A stretch of 12,177 bases of DNA from assembly GCA_020848595.1 (NCBI GenBank), contig JADLHV010000017.1:1-12177 (forward strand), in the 5' to 3' direction. This DNA is from Bacteroidia bacterium (GTDB lineage: Bacteria; Bacteroidota; Bacteroidia; NS11-12g; UBA955). Under the pieces are notes generated by a model. The model had not been told where the DNA came from. It saw only the letters and a program-made list of their open reading frames with translations, and ran no database searches. Position 1 is the stretch's first letter, and each line of letters begins with the position of its first letter. Below, one piece after another: positions 6,932 through 12,177 of this stretch. The position numbers and the translations under genes were made by a program.

Positions 6932-8236
6932 ATGAGCAAACAAACAATCAATATAGCTGGAGCAGGATTCACAGGATTAAGTCTTGGCTACTACCTTGCT
7001 AAAGCTGGATGGCAGGTCAATATTTTTGAGAAGGATGCTGAGCCAGGTGGTTTAGCTGGTTCTTTCAAAGTTGAAGGAGAAAATCTTGAAAAGTTTTATC
7101 ATCATTGGTTTACCAACGATAAACATATAATGGACCTTATTAAAGATCTTGGAACTGAAGACCATATCCTTGTAAGACCAACTCGAACAGGAATGTATTA
7201 TTCAAATAATTTTTTTAAGTTGAGTTCTCCACTCGACTTACTTAAATTTAAACCATTGAATTTAATAAACAGAATTCGATTGGGTTTTGTGGTTCTTGCT
7301 GTTAGAACAGTTAAAAATTGGAAAAAATTGGAAAATGTTACTGCCAAAGATTGGTTAATTGGTATTTGTGGTAAGCAGGGTTATGAAGTGGTTTGGGAAC
7401 CTTTATTAAAAGGTAAATTTGGACGTTATGCTGAAACCGTTTCTGCTGTTTGGTTTTGGAATAAACTTAAGTTGCGCGGCGGTAGTAGAGGCGAAAAAGG
7501 CAAGGAGTTCTTAGCTTATTACAAAGGTGGATTTGCTTCTTTAGCTGAATCTATGGCCGAATCAATTCAAAAGATGGGAGGCATTATTCAATACAATAAA
7601 GCAGTAAATCAAGTTGAAAATGATGGTACTTTTAAATTTGAAGATGGTACTTCTTCTAGAGCCGATAAGTCGGTTTTAACTTTGCCTCTTCCGATTTGTG
7701 CAAACTTGTTAAAAGCATCAACTAAAGAAGGTTATATTGAGCAGTTAGAGAAAATTCAATACATCGGCAATGTCTGTTTAACTCTAGAATTAACTAAAAG
7801 TTTAAGTGAAATTTATTGGTTAAATGTTAATGATCCAGGTTTTCCATTTGTTGGGATTATAGAACATACGAATTTTGAGCCTAAAGAGTCGTATAAAGGT
7901 CGCCATATTGTTTATTTGTCTAAGTACTTACCAACTGATGAAAAGCTTTATCAAATGACATCTGAGGAGTTTTTTGAATATGCTTTGCCTTTTATTCAAA
8001 AGATGTTTCCAGATTTTAATCGTGATTGGGTTTTGAATTATCATGTATGGAGAGAACCATTCTCGCAACCTCTTGTTACAAAACATTACAGTCAGATTAT
8101 ACCAGATTATAGAACACCTGTTCAAAATCTCTATATTAATACAATGGCTCAAGTTTATCCAGAAGATCGCGGAACTAACTATGCAGTGCGCGAAGGAAAA
8201 TTAATGGCAGAGAAGTTTGTCGTTGGAAAGTATTAA
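6932..8236 (+). CDS. FAD-dependent oxidoreductase, amine oxidase / protoporphyrinogen oxidase-like
   Basis: This 434-residue flavoprotein opens with a Rossmann dinucleotide site (INIAGAGFTGLSLG, Gly10-x-Gly12-x-x-Gly15) and an acidic residue ending the second strand (IFEKD, Glu33). PGGLAGSF at 38-45 follows, the usual GG motif of the amine oxidase superfamily. The middle carries YKGGFASLAESMAE, a familiar stretch in COG1232-type proteins. Near the C-terminus, NLYINTMAQVYPEDRGTNYAVREGKLMAE resembles the FAD-contacting end of that family. I see no strong membrane helices. Relatives often sit in polysaccharide or lipid-linked sugar loci, and here it follows a polyprenyl-phosphate-type glycosyltransferase by 3 bases. 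A role in the same pathway is a reasonable inference, but the substrate is unknown. Haem synthesis (HemG/HemY) is possible by fold but unsupported by neighbours. No clear terminator follows. Confidence 0.85.
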   Translation: MSKQTINIAGAGFTGLSLGYYLAKAGWQVNIFEKDAEPGGLAGSFKVEGENLEKFYHHWFTNDKHIMDLIKDLGTEDHILVRPTRTGMYYSNNFFKLSSPLDLLKFKPLNLINRIRLGFVVLAVRTVKNWKKLENVTAKDWLIGICGKQGYEVVWEPLLKGKFGRYAETVSAVWFWNKLKLRGGSRGEKGKEFLAYYKGGFASLAESMAESIQKMGGIIQYNKAVNQVENDGTFKFEDGTSSRADKSVLTLPLPICANLLKASTKEGYIEQLEKIQYIGNVCLTLELTKSLSEIYWLNVNDPGFPFVGIIEHTNFEPKESYKGRHIVYLSKYLPTDEKLYQMTSEEFFEYALPFIQKMFPDFNRDWVLNYHVWREPFSQPLVTKHYSQIIPDYRTPVQNLYINTMAQVYPEDRGTNYAVREGKLMAEKFVVGKY

Positions 8237-8591
8237 TCAGAAAAATGCCGAGATATTAATTAAAGTATTTTCTAGAAAAGTGCATTTTTAGCTAAATTGT
8301 AAGAAAAATAATTGAGTAGGTATTTTTACTTGTCTATTAAAATGGAGTAGTAAAATTCAATCTTTGAAGCGTTCCGAAAGTATTGATAATTAAAGGTTTC
8401 TTTTTTATTAAATGGATAGAAGTTTGTTATAACAAATGGTTGTTAACATTTGGCGTTATAAAACAAATGTCATGAGTTATTCATATTTCGATAAAAATTA
8501 AATTTTTGTGAAACGTTTTAAGAATTTTTGCGTCTAATATTTAAAAAGGCACAATAATTGTCTTCTTTAAAATGTTACACAAGTAATAATC
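8237..8591. other. 355-base intergenic region, AT-rich
   Basis: No convincing gene lies here; the longest ATG frame I traced is 21 codons (8436-8501). Three structures are visible. A perfect 12-base palindrome TTTTCTAGAAAA (8268-8279) sits just past the upstream gene. A small hairpin pairs 8358-8365 with 8377-8385 through one bulged base and is followed 13 bases later by a T run (8401-8406); it could be a poor terminator. The palindrome cluster at 8423-8469 is listed separately. AATTTTTG at 8523-8530 is a seven-of-eight-type match to the phylum -7 box and might serve the small frame at 8592, but it lacks a well-spaced TTG upstream. Confidence 0.55.
8423..8469. promoter_or_regulatory. palindrome cluster, candidate protein-binding site
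   Basis: TTTGTTATAACAAA (8423-8436) is a perfect 14-base palindrome. Five bases later comes TGTTAACA (8441-8448), a related perfect 8-base palindrome. The hexamer CAAATG or its complement appears three times in alternating orientation (8433-8438, 8447-8452, 8464-8469). The stretch GTTATAA(AA)CAAATG is repeated directly at 8426 and 8455, 29 bases apart. Such spacing suits a dimeric regulator with tandem sites. It lies between the end of the FAD gene and the small frame at 8592, so a regulated promoter just downstream is conceivable. No regulator is identified and AT-richness makes some palindromes expected by chance. Confidence 0.35.
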
Positions 8592-8699
8592 ATGAACACT
8601 GAGAAAAAATATCCTAAAGTGCGTAGCCGAAGAAAAGGAATGGAGAAACCAATCCGAAAAGATGGCGAGGGTATCAAGCAAGGTCCTGCTGGAGTTTAA
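8592..8699 (+). CDS. possible small basic protein, 35 residues, unrecognised
   Basis: ATG at 8592 opens a 35-codon frame ending with TAA at 8697-8699. The product, starting MNTEKKYPKVRSRRKG and ending GIKQGPAGV, has 11 Lys/Arg against 4 Asp/Glu and almost no hydrophobic residues. It could therefore be a nucleic-acid- or ribosome-associated peptide, or simply disordered. I do not recognise the family; it is not the ribosomal small-subunit THX type as far as I can tell. In favour of a real gene are its less AT-rich composition than the flanking non-coding DNA and its position after a long intergenic region, ending 9 bases before the convergent prfA stop. Against it are its length and the absence of a strong promoter. 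Confidence 0.45.
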   Translation: MNTEKKYPKVRSRRKGMEKPIRKDGEGIKQGPAGV

Positions 8700-8708
8700 A
8701 AAAAGTCC

Positions 8709-9779
8709 TTAGGAATTGCCTTCTTGCATCCTTTCTGCGTTCTCGGCAACTTTTAAAGCGTCGATCATTTCCTGAATTTCGCCATTTAGGAAACTGTCTA
8801 AAGAATATACTGTCATGTTTATTCTATGATCGGTGACTCGGCTTTGAGGAAAATTATAAGTTCTGATTTTAGCACTTCTATCTCCGCTAGCTACTAATGT
8901 TTTCCTTGTATTGGCTATTTTAGAATTGTGTTCTTCTAATGCGCGTTCATATAACTTGGTTCTTAACATCTGCATTGCTCTTTCTCTGTTTCCTAGTTGA
9001 GAGCGTTCTACCTGACAAACAACTACAATTCCACTAGGCTTATGTGTTAATTGCACCTTCGTTTCTACTTTATTGACGTTTTGCCCACCTGCACCACCAC
9101 TTCTACTGGTTTGCATTTCTATATCTGCTGGATTTAATTGTACGTCGACATCTTCTGCTTCTGCTAATACCGCGACTGTTGCAGCCGAAGTGTGCACTCT
9201 ACCTTGACTTTCGGTTTTGGGTACACGCTGTACACGATGAACACCACTTTCATATTTTAAATCGCCATAAACATTATTACCAGTCACTTCTAAAATAACT
9301 TCCTTGTAACCACCCGCAGTTCCTTCATTTTCGTCCATTACTTCAACTTTCCAACCTTTGTTTTCGCAATATCGGGTGTACATTTTCATTAGGTCGCCGG
9401 CAAATAAACTCGCTTCATCTCCTCCAGTACCTGCTCTAATTTCTACAATGGCATTTTTAGCATCTTCTGGATCTTTAGGAATTAAAAGAAGTTTAATTTT
9501 ATCTTCTAAAGGCCCGATTTTTTCTTCCATCTCATCAGCTTCTAATTTAGCCATCTCTCTAAGATCAGGGTCTTTCTCATTAGATAACATATCTTTAGCT
9601 TGTTTAAGGTAATTGAGGGTATTGCGATATTCAATAGTAGTTTCAACTACTTCCTTTAAATCACTATATTCTTTGTTGAGCTGTTTGAATCTCTTCATGT
9701 CACTCATAACATCGGCACTGCTCAATAGCAATTCCACTTCCTTGAATCGAGCCTCTATGGCTTCCAGTTTTTCCAGCAT
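8709..9779 (-). CDS. prfA: peptide chain release factor 1
   Basis: RF1 recognises UAA and UAG in the ribosomal A site and triggers hydrolysis of peptidyl-tRNA. The 356-residue protein is full length. A helical N-terminal domain is followed by EIRAGTGGDEASLFAGDL from 113, then GVHRVQRVPKTESQGRVHTSAATVAV. There PKT at 187-189 is the PxT stop-codon-reading tripeptide that marks RF1 rather than RF2 (which has SPF). The catalytic GGQ is at 231-233 within SRSGGAGGQNVNK, and the C-terminal RSAKIRTYNFPQSRVTDHR is also typical. The glutamine is the usual target of PrmC methylation. The ATG (9777-9779) lies 22 bases after the upstream gene's stop, and a separate promoter match (9820-9852) suggests independent expression. 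The gene converges with the small frame at 8592. Confidence 0.97.
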   Translation of the reverse strand: MLEKLEAIEARFKEVELLLSSADVMSDMKRFKQLNKEYSDLKEVVETTIEYRNTLNYLKQAKDMLSNEKDPDLREMAKLEADEMEEKIGPLEDKIKLLLIPKDPEDAKNAIVEIRAGTGGDEASLFAGDLMKMYTRYCENKGWKVEVMDENEGTAGGYKEVILEVTGNNVYGDLKYESGVHRVQRVPKTESQGRVHTSAATVAVLAEAEDVDVQLNPADIEMQTSRSGGAGGQNVNKVETKVQLTHKPSGIVVVCQVERSQLGNRERAMQMLRTKLYERALEEHNSKIANTRKTLVASGDRSAKIRTYNFPQSRVTDHRINMTVYSLDSFLNGEIQEMIDALKVAENAERMQEGNS

Positions 9780-9790
9780 TTTATGGGGAT

Positions 9791-9811
9791 TAAGGAAATT
9801 TCTATTCCTTA
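9791..9811 (-). other. hairpin in the prfA leader
   Basis: TAAGGAA (9791-9797) and TTCCTTA (9805-9811) form a perfect 7-base-pair stem with a 7-base loop (9798-9804). If prfA is transcribed from the promoter match at 9820-9852, this hairpin would begin within the first few bases of the message and end 11 bases before the ATG. It lacks a following T run on the minus strand, so it is not a terminator. It might stabilise the 5' end or affect prfA translation. It also contains the stop codon of the upstream gene. Confidence 0.4.
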
Positions 9812-10605
9812 TAAGGGCGCAAAATTACAAATTCATCTGTTAAAATGAACAATCTTTCTTTTCCAATACTAAATGTTAAACAATTGGAAGGTAACTCTAT
9901 GTCTAAACGCTTTAAAATAAAAGTTAATGGATTGTATGTATAAAGCGATTTTCCTTTTAAAAAGATTATTTGTCCTTCTCTAACATTAAAAGAACTTAAA
10001 CTGTCTTTAAGTTTAATTTTATTATAATTTGCAAAAATGTCGAATTCAAGAATACAACTATCATTCATTATGAAAACTGCTGTATTTATATCTTTAATCA
10101 TACTTGGATTAATTGAACCATTAAAACTTAAAGTATTCCATGGAGCACTTTCGGTCATTAATTTTAAGTCCTTACTATACTTTTTTAGTTTTTGATCGGC
10201 CATATCAAACAACCAAATTTGATTATCATAACTTCTTGCTATACACGCTATCTGAGAGATTCCAATACTTTCAAGGTCATATTCCCCTCTTAGATTTAGT
10301 AAGTTATCTAAAATAAGTAATCTGTTCTGATCTCTGTAAAATACATAAATTTCAAACGGATTAGAAGCGTCTATCCAACTGATATTACCTAATACTTTAA
10401 AATTGGCGGTTGCCTGTTTTTTGCCATCTTTGGTGTATTTAATGATGTCATTAGTGAGAGTAACTACATAAAGATTCTCTAAATTATCGGAGAAAATATT
10501 GACTGCATTTTCAACTCTAATGGTGTCTATTTGTTCGGAATTCGATTGCGCTTTCAATCCAACAATTCCTAATAGTATCCATATAATTAAGGCCGGTCCT
10601 TTCAT
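9802..10605 (-). CDS. secreted propeller-like protein of unknown function
   Basis: I do not recognise a named family. The first 19 residues form a signal peptide (hydrophobic ALIIWILLGIVG, cleavage probably after GLKA, leaving an N-terminal Gln), with no lipobox and no further membrane helix. The mature 248 residues carry about six strand-rich units of similar look: NLYVVTLTNDIIKYTKDG near 44-61, EIYVFYRDQNRLLILD near 85-100, QIWLFDMADQKLKKYSKD near 129-146, AVFIMNDSCILEFD near 176-189, QIIFLKGKSLYTYN near 212-225 and RLFILTDEFVILRPY near 251-265. This pattern suggests a six-bladed beta-propeller in the periplasm or at the outer membrane. The ATG overlaps the lpxH stop as ATGA, so the two are probably co-transcribed, and linkage to lpxH hints at an envelope role. 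No catalytic residues stand out. Confidence 0.8.
   Translation of the reverse strand: MKGPALIIWILLGIVGLKAQSNSEQIDTIRVENAVNIFSDNLENLYVVTLTNDIIKYTKDGKKQATANFKVLGNISWIDASNPFEIYVFYRDQNRLLILDNLLNLRGEYDLESIGISQIACIARSYDNQIWLFDMADQKLKKYSKDLKLMTESAPWNTLSFNGSINPSMIKDINTAVFIMNDSCILEFDIFANYNKIKLKDSLSSFNVREGQIIFLKGKSLYTYNPLTFILKRLDIELPSNCLTFSIGKERLFILTDEFVILRPYKE
9820..9852 (-). promoter_or_regulatory. Bacteroidota-type promoter for prfA
   Basis: On the minus strand a TTG (plus-strand 9850-9852) is followed by 22 bases and then TAATTTTG (plus-strand 9820-9827), a perfect TAnnTTTG -7 element. The site lies inside the last codons of the upstream propeller-like gene. It would give a leader of roughly 35 bases for prfA. 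The spacing is two bases longer than in the bamD and lpxH promoters but within the range I know for the phylum. Confidence 0.6.
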
Positions 10606-11357
10606 CCTTCAAATTTTTTAAGTTCAAGTTTCGTGCCATCAAATTCGGCGTAAGTGAAGTCGCTAACCCATTCTCCTAAATTGATATATCTTGAATTTTC
10701 ATTTAGTTTTAAATCTATTGGGAAATGTCTATGTCCGCAAATAAAATAGTCGAAATGTTCTTTTGAAAGCATTTCTTTACAAAAAAGAGGGATAAACTCC
10801 TTATCATCGCCTAAATAAGTTTTATCATTATTGCCTTTGCTGATTCTGCTTTTTTTAGATAGATATTTAGCTAATCCAGCGCCAATAAAAGGATGTAGAA
10901 ATCCAAATAACAATACGGAAAGTTTATTTCTGAATATTTTCTTTATTATTTTATAGCCATAATCACCAGGACCAAGTCCATCGCCATGATGCAAATAAAA
11001 TTTCTTATCTTCTCTAACAATAATCAATTCGTCTGAAATAACCTTAATACCTAGTTCTTTTTCAAGATATCCAAAAGTCCACATATCATGGTTGCCTTTA
11101 AATAAAGTAAAACGGATGCCTTCATCAGACATAGCAGCAATAAGTCCGAGTAGGCGAGTATATCCTTTTGGAACAACATCACGGTATTCAAACCAAAAAT
11201 CGAAAACATCACCTAATAAATAAATTTCAGTAGCCTTAGAACGTATGCTTTCTAACCAGCGACATATTAATTTTTCTCTTTTTAATGAAGCTTCAAAACT
11301 CGGCACGCCCAAGTGGAAGTCAGAAGCAAAATAGATATGGGTATTCTCTCTTTTCAA
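10602..11357 (-). CDS. lpxH: UDP-2,3-diacylglucosamine diphosphatase (LpxH-type metallophosphoesterase)
   Basis: LpxH cleaves UDP-2,3-diacylglucosamine to lipid X and UMP at the inner face of the inner membrane during lipid A synthesis. All calcineurin-like metal motifs are present in the 251-residue protein: Asp13 and His15 in ASDFHLG, LLGDVFDFWFEY with Asp50, GNHD at 88-91, HHGD at 123-126 and GHRH at 208-211. The third motif is GNHD, whereas E. coli LpxH has GNRD; this is usual for Bacteroidota homologues. An aromatic and basic stretch around 140-175 may form the membrane-facing cap. I chose TTG 11357, giving the family-like start MKRENTHIYFASD. TTG 11366 is also in frame but would sit almost at the predicted transcription start, and no ATG is available. 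A substrate other than the lipid A precursor cannot be excluded. Confidence 0.88.
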   Translation of the reverse strand: MKRENTHIYFASDFHLGVPSFEASLKREKLICRWLESIRSKATEIYLLGDVFDFWFEYRDVVPKGYTRLLGLIAAMSDEGIRFTLFKGNHDMWTFGYLEKELGIKVISDELIIVREDKKFYLHHGDGLGPGDYGYKIIKKIFRNKLSVLLFGFLHPFIGAGLAKYLSKKSRISKGNNDKTYLGDDKEFIPLFCKEMLSKEHFDYFICGHRHFPIDLKLNENSRYINLGEWVSDFTYAEFDGTKLELKKFEG

Positions 11358-11373
11358 TTGTTGCAATAAGTTT

Positions 11374-11404
11374 CAAAGATTGATAAAATTAGCGAGATAT
11401 CCAA
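11374..11404 (-). promoter_or_regulatory. Bacteroidota-type promoter for lpxH
   Basis: On the minus strand, TTG (plus-strand 11402-11404) is followed by exactly 20 bases and then AATCTTTG (plus-strand 11374-11381). The -7 box has one mismatch to TAnnTTTG. The -33 element and the 20-base spacing match the bamD promoter. It predicts a transcript starting about 5-8 bases after 11374, close to the TTG codons used to start lpxH. Confidence 0.6.
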
Positions 11405-11479
11405 TTTAGACTTATAGATAGGCATGTCGATAAAAAACTGCATTGAACGATACACTAAAAATAGTAGTTTAGTTTGTTA

Positions 11480-11487
11480 TAAATTTG
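11480..11487 (+). promoter_or_regulatory. -7 promoter element just ahead of the DUF1361 gene
   Basis: TAAATTTG is a perfect TAnnTTTG match ending 5 bases before the ATG at 11493. No TTG stands 17-23 bases upstream, so the match is partial. If used, the message would be essentially leaderless and the in-frame ATG at 11424 could not be the start. Confidence 0.4.
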
Positions 11488-11492
11488 GTACC

Positions 11493-12167
11493 ATGAAATG
11501 GCTATTATTGGTTCGTTCGGGTATAGAGTGGCGTTGGTCATTAGTAAAAAAGTACTTTATTGTTGGATTGATTGGATTGGCACTTGTATTATTAAGACAA
11601 TTTATTCCAACTGATAAACCTTTGTTATTTTTAATGTGGAATTTATTCTTAGCTATTGTTCCATTAGGATTGAGTACGCTTTTATTGCAATTACAAAAGG
11701 GCAAATACGCTTTATATAGTCATGTGTTTTTAGGGATACTATGGCTTTTGTTTTTCCCTAATGCACCCTATATGATGACCGATTACATACATTTGACCTA
11801 TGGAGATCAAAGTTATTTCTTATTAGATTTAATGACCTTGTCTTATTTTGCTTTATGTGCTTTTATTAGTGCTGTTTTGTCATTAAAGGATATAGAGGAA
11901 TATTTATTGAAGTATATAGGAATAGAATTAATAAGATTGGTTGTATTAATATTATGTATACTTGGAGGGATAGGGATTTATTTAGGAAGAGATTTGCGTT
12001 TCAATTCTTGGGATGTTATATTAAAACCAAAGGAGCTAGTGAGTGTGAGTATAGAAAGGATGTCGGATCCAATTTCGGATATTTACACATGGGCAGCTGC
12101 AACCATCATAAGTTTTATTTTATTTGGAGCATATGTAATATGGCCAAAGAAATGGGTTGCAAAATAA
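11493..12167 (+). CDS. DUF1361 integral membrane protein
   Basis: This 224-residue protein is mostly hydrophobic, with about six predicted membrane helices (around residues 21-36, 44-66, 73-90, 106-130, 144-164 and 198-216). It matches DUF1361 by its two signatures: WLLFFPNAPYMMTDYIHL at 84-101, between two helices, and YLGRDLRFNSWDVI at 163-176, after the fifth helix. The family has no known function. The conserved polar residues in these loops suggest an enzyme or binding site on one face of the membrane, but that is inference. The frame is open back to an ATG at 11424, but those 23 extra residues are polar and unlike the family, and a -7-like box sits between the two ATGs, so I prefer 11493. 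It is divergent from lpxH and ends ten bases before the window does. Confidence 0.82.
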   Translation: MKWLLLVRSGIEWRWSLVKKYFIVGLIGLALVLLRQFIPTDKPLLFLMWNLFLAIVPLGLSTLLLQLQKGKYALYSHVFLGILWLLFFPNAPYMMTDYIHLTYGDQSYFLLDLMTLSYFALCAFISAVLSLKDIEEYLLKYIGIELIRLVVLILCILGGIGIYLGRDLRFNSWDVILKPKELVSVSIERMSDPISDIYTWAAATIISFILFGAYVIWPKKWVAK

Positions 12168-12177
12168 ATTTGATACA

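Noticed and set aside
7312..7340. Near-tandem AAATTGGA repeat in the FAD gene
   Set aside because: It encodes an ordinary Lys/Leu/Trp stretch and is best explained by AT-rich codon use.
8697..8715. Terminator between the small frame and prfA
   Set aside because: On the minus strand TCCTAAGGA followed by a T run looks suggestive, but the stem would be 4 base pairs with a one-base loop, which cannot form.
9358..9843. Open frames on the + strand opposite prfA
   Set aside because: They are antisense shadows of a strongly conserved gene, with serine- and leucine-rich products and no recognisable domain.
1..12177. A new defence, mobile or secondary-metabolite system
   Set aside because: I looked for transposases, integrases, phage genes, repeat arrays, toxin pairs, nucleases and biosynthetic modules and saw none. 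The genes are core housekeeping or envelope functions plus three uncharacterised proteins.

Overview
The window is AT-rich chromosomal DNA from a member of the Bacteroidota, probably close to the Flavobacteriia or a related class. Four things point there: phylum-type forms of BamD, RNA polymerase omega and CoaBC; a PorD/DUF4835 protein linked to the type IX secretion system; start regions without Shine-Dalgarno sequences; and promoters of the Bacteroidota type (TTG, then about 20 bases, then TAnnTTTG). I see no mobile element, tRNA, rRNA, CRISPR array or defence cassette. I did not find an undescribed multi-gene system; this is mostly core-genome housekeeping.

Region 1 (91-5954, + strand) is a tightly packed gene train behind one clear promoter: bamD (outer-membrane assembly lipoprotein), rpoZ (omega), coaC and coaB (coenzyme A synthesis), porD/DUF4835, aroB (shikimate pathway) and pccB (acyl-CoA carboxylase carboxyltransferase). 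Neighbours mostly overlap or lie 2 bases apart, so translational coupling is likely. The oddity is coaBC. This phylum normally has one fused gene, but here it is broken into two complete domains by a +1 frame change exactly in the linker.

Region 2 (5993-8236, + strand) is a two-gene unit: a membrane-anchored family 2 glycosyltransferase of the polyprenyl-phosphate sugar transferase type, and an FAD-dependent amine-oxidase-like oxidoreductase. The pair suggests lipid-linked sugar or surface glycan metabolism, but the substrate cannot be read from sequence.

Region 3 (8237-8699) is a 355-base non-coding stretch with a cluster of related palindromes, followed by a possible 35-residue very basic small protein.

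Region 4 (8709-11404, - strand) reads lpxH (lipid A synthesis), an unrecognised secreted propeller-like protein, then prfA (release factor 1). lpxH has its own promoter, with an apparent TTG start. prfA has a second promoter inside the end of the upstream gene, with a hairpin near the start of the predicted transcript.

Region 5 (11480-12167, + strand) is a DUF1361 integral membrane protein, divergent from lpxH.

Envelope biogenesis is a shared theme (BamD, PorD, LpxH, the glycosyltransferase, DUF1361), mixed with information-processing genes (omega, RF1) and core metabolism (CoA, shikimate, acyl-CoA carboxylation).
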